From contig URBN01000014.1 of assembly GCA_900546145.1 (NCBI GenBank), forward strand, positions 1 to 61,831: DNA of 61,831 nt, read 5' to 3'. Position numbers and translations under genes: made by a program. Numbering within the stretch: the stretch's first letter is position 1; each line of letters starts with the position of its first letter. The notes beneath the pieces are model-generated. The model had not been told where the DNA came from and ran no database searches. It saw nothing but the letters and a program-made list of their open reading frames with translations. Origin of the DNA: an uncultured Desulfovibrio sp. (GTDB lineage Bacteria; Desulfobacterota; Desulfovibrionia; Desulfovibrionales; Desulfovibrionaceae). This document shows positions 15,331 to 24,808 of the stretch, piece after piece.

Positions 15331-17184
15331 CTAACCGCGCTTCTTGAGCTTGAAGGAGCCGGGAGCGATCTGCAGGCACATGCCGCAGCCTGTGCACAGG
15401 GTCTCGTCAACAGCGTACTCCCCGCCGCGGCGGCAGAAAGCCGGGCAGGCATACTGCTCAAAGCAGTGCTTGGCTCCTTCGTCCTGCTTCGCCACATAGG
15501 CGTAGCGGTCAATGCCCTTGTGCAGGCGTCTCCTGGCGTACAGGGCACAGGGTTCTTCGGAAATGAGGACTCGCACGCCGTCCATGTCCTTGAGTTCCCT
15601 GATGGCGTCCATGACGGACTTGAGCTGGAAGGACTTCACCCTCCTCACCTGGGTCACGCCGAAACCGCGAACGATGTTCTCGATATCGAGATGCTGGCAG
15701 ATATCACCGAGCATATCCTGCATCATGCCGGGGTTCGGCTGATGGCCTGTCATGGCCGTGGTGCCGTTATCGAGCACGACGATGAGCAGATTCATCTTGT
15801 TGAACACCGCGTTGGCAAGTCCGGTCATGCCGGAATGGAAGAACGTGGAGTCGCCGATGAAACCGACCACAGGCTTGCCGGTGGCAAGAGCAAAACCGGA
15901 GCCTGCGGAAATGGAGGAGCCCATGCAGAACAGGAAGTCAGCGCAGCGCAGAGGCGGAAGCATGCCGAGCGTGTAGCAGCCGATATCGCTGGAATAATAG
16001 GCGTCATCACCGAAGATCTGCCTGACAGCGTAGTACACGGCCCTGTGGGAGCAGCCGGCACAGAGGTTCGGGGGACGGCGGGGCAGATCCTTCGCGGGAG
16101 CGGGGGCGTAAATCTGGCAGGGGCTGCTCAGGAACGCCGAGAGGGCACGCATGATAAGCGTGGTGGAATACTCAGCCTGCTCGGTAAGGATATCGTTTTT
16201 GCCTTCCACGGCCACCCTGATACCACGCTTCTGGGCAATGGCGCGCACGGCAGTCTCGAGCAGGGGATCATTTTCTTCCAGCACGAGCACGCGCTCACAT
16301 CCGGAAAGGAACCTGACAATCATTTCCTCGGGAAGAGGCCAGGTCATGCCAAGCTCAAGCACACTGACCTTGTCCTGCCAGCTGCCGGCGTAGAGGGCGT
16401 CGGCGAGATAATCACGGGAAACACCGGAAGCGATGACGCCGAGTTTCGGCTGGGAAGCCGGAACCGTGATCTTATTGAAGCGGCTCGTCTCGGAAATGGC
16501 TTCGGCCCTGCGCATTCTCTCCATGACGGCAATATGGAGCAGACGGGAAACCGCGGGCACGGGAACGAAGCGCTGGGGCTTGCGTTCAAAGGGTACTCTG
16601 GGCTGCTCCTCTTCCGGAAGATCATCGAAGTTCACGGCGCCGCGCATGTGGCTGATGCGGGTGGTAGTACGGAGCATGACCGGCTGCTGCAGCTCACGGG
16701 CGAGGCGGAAGGCTTCACGGGTCATGTCCTTGGCTTCCTGGGCCGAGGCAGGCTCGAAGCAGGGAAGATGGGCAGCGCGCGCGTAGTTGCGGTTGTCCTG
16801 CTCATTCTGCGAGGAATGGAAGCCGGGGTCGTCAGCGCTCAGCACGACAAGGCCGCCGGGCAGACCGGTATAGGCTGACGTGAAAAGCGGATCAGCGGCG
16901 ACGTTCAGGCCCACATGCTTCATGGTCACGAGAGCCATGGCGCCGCCAAGAGCCGCGCCGCAGGCCACTTCCATGGCCACCTTCTCGTTGACGGAATACT
17001 GCATGTAGTAGCGTTTGCCGTTTCCGCCCATTTTGTAAAACGTATCGGGGACTTCAGAAGAAGGCGTACCGGGATAGCAGGTGACAACATGGACACCGGC
17101 CTCAAGGGCGCCGCGTACAATGGCTTCATTGCCAAGCAGCAGATGGCGCTCGCCTTTCCTGCCCTCCAACAGAGGATTGCTCAT
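15331..17184 (-). CDS. iorA: Indolepyruvate:ferredoxin oxidoreductase, alpha subunit
   Basis: A 617-residue thiamine-diphosphate enzyme subunit. The N-terminal pyrimidine-binding domain starts with LLLGNEAIVRGALEAGVHVVTCYPGTPSSE. The TPP-binding domain near 370-460 has CAGCSHR and GDSTFFHSGMTGLANAVFN. The C-terminal ferredoxin segment is unusual: only six cysteines are seen (C574, C580, C584 and C597, C600, C603), and the last motif reads CTGCGMCLQIAP where a fourth Cys before Pro is expected. So a full pair of [4Fe-4S] clusters is doubtful. The start has GGAGG 7 nt upstream. It is cotranscribed with iorB. Confidence 0.96.
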   Translation of the reverse strand: MSNPLLEGRKGERHLLLGNEAIVRGALEAGVHVVTCYPGTPSSEVPDTFYKMGGNGKRYYMQYSVNEKVAMEVACGAALGGAMALVTMKHVGLNVAADPLFTSAYTGLPGGLVVLSADDPGFHSSQNEQDNRNYARAAHLPCFEPASAQEAKDMTREAFRLARELQQPVMLRTTTRISHMRGAVNFDDLPEEEQPRVPFERKPQRFVPVPAVSRLLHIAVMERMRRAEAISETSRFNKITVPASQPKLGVIASGVSRDYLADALYAGSWQDKVSVLELGMTWPLPEEMIVRFLSGCERVLVLEENDPLLETAVRAIAQKRGIRVAVEGKNDILTEQAEYSTTLIMRALSAFLSSPCQIYAPAPAKDLPRRPPNLCAGCSHRAVYYAVRQIFGDDAYYSSDIGCYTLGMLPPLRCADFLFCMGSSISAGSGFALATGKPVVGFIGDSTFFHSGMTGLANAVFNKMNLLIVVLDNGTTAMTGHQPNPGMMQDMLGDICQHLDIENIVRGFGVTQVRRVKSFQLKSVMDAIRELKDMDGVRVLISEEPCALYARRRLHKGIDRYAYVAKQDEGAKHCFEQYACPAFCRRGGEYAVDETLCTGCGMCLQIAPGSFKLKKRG

Positions 17185-17282
17185 ATAAAAACCTCCTCTC
17201 CGGGAAATTCTTTCCGGCGGGTCGTTCGGGGAAAGCCTCTTTTTACCAGTCCGGCATCAGGCATGCCGGCCGTACTCTTTCC

Positions 17283-18002
17283 CTACTTTTTTGCCTCGGC
17301 CGGCTTTGCGGCCTCGGCTTTAGCCTGCTTCTCCAGTTCACGCACATCAGCGGCCCGCTGACGGTAGTAGTCGGCCTCGGAGCCTTCCCTGCCGCCGGCC
17401 AGTTCGTCGAACGTTTTGGCCGAAAGGTCGTATTTACCGGCCCTGGCCGCTGCCTCGGCAAGCATCAGGTTGATCTGGCCCCTGGCATTGACCGGAGCCT
17501 TCGCGACCGCCGACTGGAGAAGCGTTATTCCTTCATCATACTTGCCGGCGTTGCACAGGCTGCCGGCCTGACCCAGAAGAGCCGCAAAACCGAGAGGCTT
17601 GTCGGCTGCGTCCCTGGCGATGCGGCCGTAGGCAGCGGCCGCGACCTCGAACTTGCCCTGGGCAAGCGCGCTCTGCGCGAGAACAGCGTTGACAGCAGGC
17701 TGCAGGCGCTCGGGTGTTCCGGCGGCCAGATCCTCAAGGGCTTTCAGCTGCGCGGCGTCAGGCTTCTGCTGCTGAATGCGGGCCAGCTGAGTCTGAACCT
17801 TTTCCTGCTCGCTCTTCTGCATGTAGCGGTACAGTCCCGTTCCGGCCAGCGCAAGGATGAGGGCCACAACAATGGCGATGATGTACTTCGCGTTGCGGGT
17901 AATGAACTCGAGGAAAGGACGGTTTTCAACCGCAACTTCTTCCTGAACGTTCCTGATCAGGGAAGGATCATCGGCCAGGGGCTGATTCTTAACGCGCATC
18001 AT
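17283..18002 (-). CDS. YfgM-like TPR membrane protein
   Basis: About 239 residues. A short cytoplasmic N-terminus is followed by one transmembrane helix near residues 38-58 (YIIAIVVALILALAGTGLY) and a periplasmic region with TPR-like helices. It is closest in layout to YfgM/TPR_21 proteins, which associate with the Sec translocon or periplasmic chaperones, but with low certainty. The C-terminus is Ala/Lys/Glu-rich. The ATG at 18002 is preceded by AAGGAG at 10 nt. An upstream in-frame ATG at 18086 would lie inside the glnN terminator and was not used. It lies between glnN and iorA on the same strand. Confidence 0.7.
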   Translation of the reverse strand: MMRVKNQPLADDPSLIRNVQEEVAVENRPFLEFITRNAKYIIAIVVALILALAGTGLYRYMQKSEQEKVQTQLARIQQQKPDAAQLKALEDLAAGTPERLQPAVNAVLAQSALAQGKFEVAAAAYGRIARDAADKPLGFAALLGQAGSLCNAGKYDEGITLLQSAVAKAPVNARGQINLMLAEAAARAGKYDLSAKTFDELAGGREGSEADYYRQRAADVRELEKQAKAEAAKPAEAKK

Positions 18003-18045
18003 GTGCAAAAATCTCCTTAAAGCAGCGCTCATTTTTGGCAGGAAA

Positions 18046-18084
18046 GGCCCAGCCTCCGGGATATCCCGGTTCTGAGGCTGGGCC
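18046..18084 (-). terminator. Terminator of glnN
   Basis: GGCCCAGCCT pairs with AGGCTGGGCC, with an inner CCGGGATATCCCGG palindrome. The T-tract after it on the minus strand is short (TTTCC). Confidence 0.75.
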
Positions 18085-18113
18085 AATCCATAAAGATCAG
18101 TGTAACGAAAATA

Positions 18114-20303
18114 TTACTTGCTGAACAGAATTTCCTGATACGTGGGCAGGGACCAGAGATCCCCAGGTACTTCGGTCTCCAGCCGGTCGGCCGCTTCCCT
18201 GAGCCTGTCCATAGCCGGAAGGACGGAGTCGCAGTAGTTGCGGGCCTTTTCCGGGATCCCCTGGAAGCGCTCGGCCTTTTCCACGAGCTTCTCGAGTTCG
18301 TCGGCCGCGGTCTGCAGGCTGCGCAGATCCGCGGTGATCCTGTCGAGAGTATCTGTCCTGTAGTCCTTGTTCAGAGTCTTCAGGGACACGCAGGTATCAG
18401 CCAGTTCCTTCTGATAACGCAGGCCGGACGGATAGATATCGGTCCTGGCCATGCGGACGCAGAGGACAGCCTCCGTGTGGATAGTCTTGGAATACTGGCC
18501 GAGGTAAATCTCCTCCCGGGCCCTGAGCTCATCCCTGTTCATGATGTGCATGCGCTCGAAGAGGTCGATGACCTCGGGCTTCACCAGCTCGGGCATGGCT
18601 TCGGGAGTATTGCGCAGATCTGGCAGGCCGCGGCGCACCGCTTCCTTATGCCACGCCTCGGAATACCCGTCGCCGTTGAAAATAACGGCGCTGTGTTCCT
18701 CAATGACATGGGAGACGAAGCTCTGCAGGGCCTCATTGAAGGAATGGCCCTTCTTCAGCATGCTCTCGAGCCAGTCGGCCGCGAATCCGAGGGAATCCGC
18801 CATCATGGCATTCAGGGCCGTAATGGAATCGGCCGCAGACTGGCTGGAGCCGAGGGCGCGGAATTCGAAGCGGTTGCCGACGAAGGCCACGGGGCTTGTG
18901 CGGTTCCGGTCGCCGGGATCACGCGGCAGCGGAGGCAGCGTGTCCACGCCGATATTCATGCTTTTCTTTGCCCCGCCATCGGCGTGCTCGAAGTGTCCGG
19001 AGCGGAAGGCCTCGAACACGTTCGTCAGCTGATCGCCGAGGAAGATGGACATGATGGCCGGCGGGGCCTCGTTGGCACCGAGCCTGTGGTCATTGCTGGC
19101 CGAGGCCACAGTGGCCCTGAGCAGGCCGCCGTACTTGTGCACGGCGCGGATGAAGGCCGCGCAGAAGATGAGGAACTTGGCGTTGGACTGCGGCGTATCG
19201 CCGGGGTTGAAGAGCGTGCCAAGATCGGCGTTGCCGATGCTGTAATTCAGATGTTTGCCGGAGCCGTTGATAAAGTTGAAGGGCTTCTCGTGAAGAAGGC
19301 ACTTCAGGCCGTAATGCTTGGCTGTGTTGCGCAGCACGGCCATAATCTGATGGTTATGATCCACGGCCACGTTGGCCGGCTCGAAAAGGGGCGCGATCTC
19401 GTACTGGCTGGGAGCCACCTCATTGTGGCGGGTCTGCACGGGAACGCCCAGTTTGTAGAGCTTGCGTTCGGCCTCCATCATGAAGGAAAGGACGCGCTGC
19501 GGGATGACGCCGAAATACTGATCGCTGAATTCCTGTCCCTTGGGCGGACGGGCACCGAACAGGGTGCGGCCGGCGGCGAGCAGATCCGGGCGGGCGAACG
19601 TGTAGTTGTTGTCGATGAGGAAGTATTCCTGCTCAAGCCCGGCGTAGGCCACGATAGGCAGATCCGTGTGCACACCGAACAGGCCGAGCACGCGCTTGGC
19701 CTCGCGGTTGAGCGCCTGGCCGGCCCGGATCATGGGCGTCTTCTTGTCGAGGGACACGCCCTTCCAGGACAGGAACATGGTGGGGATGCACAGGATGATA
19801 CCGTTGGGGTTTTCCTGCAGATAGGCGGGGCTCGTCACGTCCCAGGCCGTGTAGCCGCGGGCTTCGAAGGTGGACCGCAGGCCACCCGACGGGAAGGAGG
19901 AACCGTCCGCCTCGCCCCGGATGAGCATGGAGCCGGAGAACTCGGCGATGACGCCGCCCATGCCGTCCGGAGTGAAGAGACTGTCATGCTTCTCGGCGGT
20001 CTGTCCGTTAAGAGGATAAAAGATGTGCGTATAGTGGGTGGCGCCATGCTCGATGGCCCAGTCCTTCATGACTGCGGCCACCGTGTCGGCAATGCCCGGA
20101 TCAAGGGTTTCCCCGTAGCGGATAGTCTTCTGCAGCGCCTTGTACACATCACGGGGAAGGCGTTCGCGCATCACCCTGTCGTTGAAGACGTTGCAGGAAT
20201 ACACATCCATGGGGCTGGTTTCGTGAAAATTAAAATCCGCGGGTTCCGGCTTGTAGGTCGTAATGGCACGGATAGCGTCAAGCCGCGCGCTGTTACTGCT
20301 CAT
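18114..20303 (-). CDS. glnN: Type III glutamine synthetase
   Basis: A large glutamine synthetase of 729 residues of the GSIII class, making glutamine from glutamate, ammonia and ATP. Class-typical motifs are visible: NGQTAEKHDSLF near 115, AGLEQEYFLID near 255, RHNEVAPSQYEIAP near 330, NFINGSGKHLNYS near 380 and RLGANEAPPAIMS near 440. The length is the usual 700-730 of this class rather than 450-470 of GSI. The ATG at 20303 is chosen because GGAGG lies 8 nt upstream; an in-frame start 15 codons earlier lacks one. No PII or amtB gene is near. Confidence 0.96.
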   Translation of the reverse strand: MSSNSARLDAIRAITTYKPEPADFNFHETSPMDVYSCNVFNDRVMRERLPRDVYKALQKTIRYGETLDPGIADTVAAVMKDWAIEHGATHYTHIFYPLNGQTAEKHDSLFTPDGMGGVIAEFSGSMLIRGEADGSSFPSGGLRSTFEARGYTAWDVTSPAYLQENPNGIILCIPTMFLSWKGVSLDKKTPMIRAGQALNREAKRVLGLFGVHTDLPIVAYAGLEQEYFLIDNNYTFARPDLLAAGRTLFGARPPKGQEFSDQYFGVIPQRVLSFMMEAERKLYKLGVPVQTRHNEVAPSQYEIAPLFEPANVAVDHNHQIMAVLRNTAKHYGLKCLLHEKPFNFINGSGKHLNYSIGNADLGTLFNPGDTPQSNAKFLIFCAAFIRAVHKYGGLLRATVASASNDHRLGANEAPPAIMSIFLGDQLTNVFEAFRSGHFEHADGGAKKSMNIGVDTLPPLPRDPGDRNRTSPVAFVGNRFEFRALGSSQSAADSITALNAMMADSLGFAADWLESMLKKGHSFNEALQSFVSHVIEEHSAVIFNGDGYSEAWHKEAVRRGLPDLRNTPEAMPELVKPEVIDLFERMHIMNRDELRAREEIYLGQYSKTIHTEAVLCVRMARTDIYPSGLRYQKELADTCVSLKTLNKDYRTDTLDRITADLRSLQTAADELEKLVEKAERFQGIPEKARNYCDSVLPAMDRLREAADRLETEVPGDLWSLPTYQEILFSK

Positions 20304-20325
20304 GGGGGGGCCTCCAGTCAGCGGT

Positions 20326-20754
20326 CTAGTTGACGGAAACGATTTCAATATCGAAACGCAGATCCTTGCCGGCCATGGGATTGTTGGCGTCGAGGGTGAT
20401 TTCCGTGTCTGTGACTTCGGAGATCACGGCGTACATGGTGCCCTGTTCGTTGGAAAGCTGAATGGGGGTGCCGACCTTGGCGGGGATATGGCTCGGAACC
20501 TTGTCACGGGGCACGGTGAAGATGAGATCCTTGTTCACGGGGCCGTAGGCCTCATCACAGGGGATGTCCACCACGAAGCGGTCTCCAAGTTCATGGCCTT
20601 TGACAGCCTTTTCGAAACCGGGGATCATCATTCCCTTGCCGACCACGAATTCCAGGGGTTCGCGCCCCTCGCGGCGGGAGGAATCGAATTCCTGTCCGTC
20701 AGGGAAAGTGCCAATGTAGTGAACCTTCACAGTATCGCCGTTTTCTATGGGCAT
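20326..20754 (-). CDS. slyD: SlyD-type FKBP peptidyl-prolyl isomerase
   Basis: A cytoplasmic prolyl isomerase/chaperone of about 142 residues. The FKBP core begins IENGDTVKVHYIGTFPDGQEFD and contains PLEFVVGKGMMIPGFEKAV. The insert-in-flap chaperone domain follows (about 70-125), and the core is closed by the LDANNPMAGKDLRFDIEI strand typical of SlyD. The metal-binding His/Cys-rich tail of E. coli SlyD is absent, as in many homologues. The start at 20754 has GGAGAG close upstream; an ATG four codons earlier is an alternative. It is on the same strand and just upstream of glnN (22 bp), so possibly one transcript. Confidence 0.93.
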   Translation of the reverse strand: MPIENGDTVKVHYIGTFPDGQEFDSSRREGREPLEFVVGKGMMIPGFEKAVKGHELGDRFVVDIPCDEAYGPVNKDLIFTVPRDKVPSHIPAKVGTPIQLSNEQGTMYAVISEVTDTEITLDANNPMAGKDLRFDIEIVSVN

Positions 20755-20947
20755 AATACTCTCCATGAGTAGGTGTTTGTTCTTCAGTTGCGGCCCTGCG
20801 TCAGTGGAAACGGAAGAAATCCGGCCGTGAATCACGGATCTGACAACAGGAATAAGTTCTTTTTCTTATATAAATAGCCGGGCTATGGCAAGGGAGACTC
20901 CGGCGCCCAGGAAGGACGCTCCCTCTGCAGGAGACGCATTTTGGATC

Positions 20948-20977
20948 TTGACAGGAACAAGACTCGGAAAGCATAGT
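20948..20977 (+). promoter_or_regulatory. Candidate promoter of lysA
   Basis: A consensus TTGACA is followed 18 bp later by CATAGT, about 50 bp before the lysA ATG. The -35 is perfect and the -10 is weak. Confidence 0.4.
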
Positions 20978-21025
20978 CGTTCGTCTCAAAACGGCACATT
21001 CTTCTCCATTTCAGCGAGGCACAAA

Positions 21026-22288
21026 ATGGCAGATATTCGTTCGGAATATACGGATTCCATCAATTTCTTCGCCGGTCACAGCCCCAGATCCCTGGCTGCG
21101 AAGTACGGCACTCCCCTTTACGTCTACAGCGAGGCCATACTCCGCCAGCGCTGCCGCGAGGTCATGAGCATGTGCTCGGTCCCCGGCTTTGGCGCGGACT
21201 ATTCGGTCAAGGCCAACACGAACCCCGCCATCCTTTCCATCGTGCGTGAGGAAGGGCTTATGGTGGATGCCATGAGCCCCGGTGAATTATATATGGATAA
21301 GATCGCGGGATTCACGGCAAAGGACATCGTCTACATTTCCAACAATATCTCGCCGGATGAGATGCACAACGCCATCGACAACGGCCTCCTGGTCAGCGTG
21401 GACTCCCTTTCCCAGCTCGACATGTACGGACGCTTCAATCCCGGCGGTGACGTCATGATCCGCTTCAACCCCGGTGTCGGCGCCGGCCACAGCGCCAAGG
21501 TCATCACCGCGGGCAAGGCCACCAAGTTCGCCGTGTCCCCCGAGGACCGCGATGAGGCCTTCAGCCTTGTGCGGAAATACGGACTCAGGCTCACCGGCGT
21601 GAACCAGCACATCGGCTCCCAGTTTCTTGAGACAGAGCAGTACCTGCGCGCCGTGGATTTCCTGCTGGCCTTCGTCAGCGAGTTCCCGGAAGACATGCTC
21701 AGAAATCTTAACGTGCTTGACTTCGGCGGCGGCTTCGGCATCCCCTACCACAAGGATACGGAAAAGCGTCTCGACCTCAGGGTTGTGGGCAGGAGCATGG
21801 ACGAAAAGCTCACGGCCTGGATGGAGAAAACCGGCTACCGGGGCTGCTTCCTCGTGGAACCCGGCCGTTACATCGTGGGCGAATGCGGCCTGCTCCTCGG
21901 AAGCGTGGAAGCCGTGAAGAACAACGGCGAGCGCCGCTATGTGGGAACCGATCTCGGTTTCAACGTCCTCGTGCGTCCGGTCATGTACGATTCCTTCCAT
22001 GAGGTGGAGATTTATGCCGGCAGCGACGGCAGCCGCCCGGTCATGGAACAGACCATTACCGGCAACATCTGCGAGAGCGGCGACATCCTCGCGAAGAACC
22101 GCAGCCTGCCCGAAATCAGGGAGGGCGACCTCATCGGCGTCCTCGACGCCGGTGCCTACGGCTTCTCCATGTCCTCCACCTACAACGAGCGCATGCGTCC
22201 CGCCGAAGTTCTCCTCACCGCGGACGGAAAGGACAGACTGATCCGCCGCAGGGAGACCCTCGAGGATCTTTCTTCCTGCCTCGCCTAA
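21026..22288 (+). CDS. lysA: Diaminopimelate decarboxylase
   Basis: This 420-residue PLP enzyme of the alanine-racemase fold converts meso-diaminopimelate to lysine, the last step of lysine synthesis. The PLP lysine is K62 in the motif DYSVKANTNPAIL. The HIGSQ segment (about residue 200) and the glycine-rich LDFGGGFGIPY (about 235) bind the phosphate. The C-terminal ICESGD and DAGAYGFSMSSTYN motifs contribute the substrate site. The ATG at 21026 has GCGAGG upstream; 47 more open codons precede it without a ribosome site. It is followed by a MATE gene in the same direction. Confidence 0.96.
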   Translation: MADIRSEYTDSINFFAGHSPRSLAAKYGTPLYVYSEAILRQRCREVMSMCSVPGFGADYSVKANTNPAILSIVREEGLMVDAMSPGELYMDKIAGFTAKDIVYISNNISPDEMHNAIDNGLLVSVDSLSQLDMYGRFNPGGDVMIRFNPGVGAGHSAKVITAGKATKFAVSPEDRDEAFSLVRKYGLRLTGVNQHIGSQFLETEQYLRAVDFLLAFVSEFPEDMLRNLNVLDFGGGFGIPYHKDTEKRLDLRVVGRSMDEKLTAWMEKTGYRGCFLVEPGRYIVGECGLLLGSVEAVKNNGERRYVGTDLGFNVLVRPVMYDSFHEVEIYAGSDGSRPVMEQTITGNICESGDILAKNRSLPEIREGDLIGVLDAGAYGFSMSSTYNERMRPAEVLLTADGKDRLIRRRETLEDLSSCLA

Positions 22289-22314
22289 GGGAGGTCCGCC
22301 GCAGCGGCCCGGTC

Positions 22315-23709
22315 TTGAAGAACCCTGATCTCTCCATATCGCCTGCAGCCATCTGGCGCCTCACCTGGCCCCAGATGCTGCAGATGTATCTTGTTTTCAT
22401 CATCTCGTTCACTCCCGTCTGGACAGCCGGAAAGCTCAGTGAAGACGTGCAGGCTGCCCTCGGGATGGCGAGCCAGGCCCAGCTCTTTCTCAATGTCGTC
22501 TGCATGGGCCTCGCTTCAGGCGCCACAGCGGCCATAAGCCAGTCCCTCGGAGCTCTGCGCCGGCGCCGCGCCGAGTATTATGTGACAGCCACCTGCCTCG
22601 GCAGCCTCTTCGCCGGTCTCATCATCGGCGCCGTGGGCTACGCATTCACGGATCTCGTCCTCGCGCTTACGAACATCCCCGCAGGCATACGTCCCGTGGC
22701 CGGGAAAATCTGGAAAATCTTCATGCTGGCCCTGCCCTTCCAGTACGTGTACTCGGCAACGGGCGTCATCTTCCGGGCCACGCGCATGGTTATTCCCCCG
22801 CTCCTCGTGGCCGCCTTCGTGGCTCTGGTTCACGCCTTTATCTGCATCGGCACGGGTCTAGGCCTCTTCGGCCTTCCCGACTGGGGATACAGGGGCATAG
22901 CCTGGGCCGGATTCGCCGCTGAATTTGTGGGCGCCACCGTGAACTGTGTTCTTCTTCTCCGGGCAGGACACCTGCACGCCGCAAGCCTGCCGCCCGTGCG
23001 CTGGCTCAGGAAGGGCCTTCCCTATCTCGTGCGCGTAGCCATACCCGCAGGCATCTCCTCCCTGGTCTGGCAGTCCGGCTATCTCGTGCTCTTCATTCTG
23101 GTGGCCACTGTTCCCGTGGAACGTGTCGCGGCTCTCGCCGGCCTCACGGCGGGCCTGCGCATCGAGGCCCTCGTCTTCATGCCCGGCATGGCCTTCAACA
23201 TGTCCGCGGCCGTGCTTGTGGGCAACTGTCTTGGCGCCGGGGACAGAAAGGGCGCGAAAAAAGCCTCCCTGACCCTCCTCTGGGCGGCCACGCTGCTCCT
23301 CACCATAGTTGCCGCGGCGATGTGGCCGTTCCGGGACACGCTTGCCGCCTTCCTCTCCAACGCACCGGACGCAAGGCGCTACATCGTCTCCTATCTTTCC
23401 TGGAATCTCGCCTGCGGCCCCTTCTCCATCATCTCCACCGTTCTCGGCGGAGTCATGGTTGGCGCGGGCGCCACCCGATACAACCTCTACATCTTCGGAT
23501 CCAGTTTCTGGGGCCTGCGCATTCCCCTTGGCTACGTGCTCGGACATATGGTCTGGCAGAACGCCTCAGGCGTCTTCTGCGCCATGTTCATCTCGCAGGT
23601 TCTGCAGAGCTGCGTTATGCTTTTCGTATTTTTCCGGCTGGACTGGCAGCGCTTCGCCATGCGCGCCCTCCCGCCCGAGGGGAAAACGCCTTCCGCTCGC
23701 CGGGGGTGA
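22315..23709 (+). CDS. MATE-family multidrug/metabolite exporter
   Basis: A polytopic membrane protein of 464 residues with about twelve hydrophobic segments in two similar halves. It is of the MatE type, exporting drugs or metabolites in exchange for Na+ or H+. The first half has LTWPQMLQMYLVF and the second begins near 235 with the parallel LVRVAIPAGISSLVWQSGY. Substrate cannot be read from sequence. The start is uncertain: the first codon available is a TTG at 22315, and the nearest good ribosome site (AAGGGAGG) is 18 nt upstream. An internal ATG about 20 codons in would remove part of helix 1. It is 26 bp after lysA. Confidence 0.88.
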   Translation: MKNPDLSISPAAIWRLTWPQMLQMYLVFIISFTPVWTAGKLSEDVQAALGMASQAQLFLNVVCMGLASGATAAISQSLGALRRRRAEYYVTATCLGSLFAGLIIGAVGYAFTDLVLALTNIPAGIRPVAGKIWKIFMLALPFQYVYSATGVIFRATRMVIPPLLVAAFVALVHAFICIGTGLGLFGLPDWGYRGIAWAGFAAEFVGATVNCVLLLRAGHLHAASLPPVRWLRKGLPYLVRVAIPAGISSLVWQSGYLVLFILVATVPVERVAALAGLTAGLRIEALVFMPGMAFNMSAAVLVGNCLGAGDRKGAKKASLTLLWAATLLLTIVAAAMWPFRDTLAAFLSNAPDARRYIVSYLSWNLACGPFSIISTVLGGVMVGAGATRYNLYIFGSSFWGLRIPLGYVLGHMVWQNASGVFCAMFISQVLQSCVMLFVFFRLDWQRFAMRALPPEGKTPSARRG

Positions 23710-23772
23710 CAGACGCGGAAAAAGTCTTACTTTTTCCTCCTCTCTTTTTTTCTCAAACAGAAGGTTTCCGAA

Positions 23773-24648
23773 ATGCCTGAAAATTTTACGCCCGTGACGC
23801 TGTCCCGTGCTTCCGACTATTACGCACTCTGGGAAAAACTTCCCGTGCATTCCCTCGACTACAGCCTCGTCAACCTCTGGGGCTGGCAGGAATATTACGG
23901 CCTGGAATGGTCCTTTGAGGATGGCCTCTGCTGGATCAGGCAGACCAATCCCTGCGGCATCGCCTGCTGGGCACCCGTGGGCGACTGGAACGCCGTTGAC
24001 TGGAAGGCCGTGCTTCAGCCCGGCATGAAATTCATCCGTATCCCCGATGAACTCTGCGCCATCTGGAAAGACGCCCTCGGCGACGCCTGCCTCGTGCAGG
24101 AAGATCGCGGACAGTGGGAATACCTCTACCTTCAGAGCGACCTCGCCACACTGTCAGGCAACCGCTTCCACAAGAAAAAAAATCATCTGTCCGCCTTCAT
24201 CAAGACGTACGGCCAGCCTGACTATCACCCTGTGGACGACAGAATGATCGAGGACTGCCTCGCCCTGCAGGATACGTGGTGCCAGTGGCACAACTGCGCC
24301 GACTCCGCGTCCCTCAAGGCCGAAAATGAGGCTATCAACCAGGTACTGGCCCACTATTCCACCTTCCGGAATCTTTGCGGCGGTTCCATTTACATCAACG
24401 GCGAGATCGCGGCCTTCACCATCGGGGAAAAGCTCGATGCGGGCACCATCGGCGTTCATTTCGAAAAGGGCATCAACGACGTGAGGGGCATCTACCAGGC
24501 CATCAACTACGCCTTTGTCAACGCGGAAGGTCCCGGCTTCACCTACATCAACCGCGCCCAGGATCTTGATGAGGAAGGACTCAGAAAGGCCAAAGAGTCC
24601 TACCATCCCGTAGACTACGTAAAGAAATCGCGCGTTGAAATCCGCTGA
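23773..24648 (+). CDS. DUF2156 protein (phosphatidylglycerol lysyltransferase C-terminal domain-like)
   Basis: A soluble protein of 291 residues related to the catalytic C-terminal (double GNAT-like) domain of aminoacyl-phosphatidylglycerol synthases, but without their membrane domain. The family motif appears as LSGNRFHKKKNHLSAF near 130, and the C-terminal INRAQDLDEEGLRKAKESYHP block is typical. Stand-alone forms are common in anaerobes. Transfer of an aminoacyl group is possible but unproven. It begins 63 bp after the MATE gene. Confidence 0.85.
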   Translation: MPENFTPVTLSRASDYYALWEKLPVHSLDYSLVNLWGWQEYYGLEWSFEDGLCWIRQTNPCGIACWAPVGDWNAVDWKAVLQPGMKFIRIPDELCAIWKDALGDACLVQEDRGQWEYLYLQSDLATLSGNRFHKKKNHLSAFIKTYGQPDYHPVDDRMIEDCLALQDTWCQWHNCADSASLKAENEAINQVLAHYSTFRNLCGGSIYINGEIAAFTIGEKLDAGTIGVHFEKGINDVRGIYQAINYAFVNAEGPGFTYINRAQDLDEEGLRKAKESYHPVDYVKKSRVEIR

Positions 24649-24808
24649 TTTGCACACCCCCCGCTGAGGAAGTATTATGCCTTCCCGGCATTCGTTTTCA
24701 AACCGCCAGGATAACATTTTGCCTGAATGCGGGCCTTTCTCCCCCTGCAGTGGGGAAAGACTCCTGCCCGCGGAGGTTGAAATTCTTTTATCACACAGAG
24801 GTCGTGCC

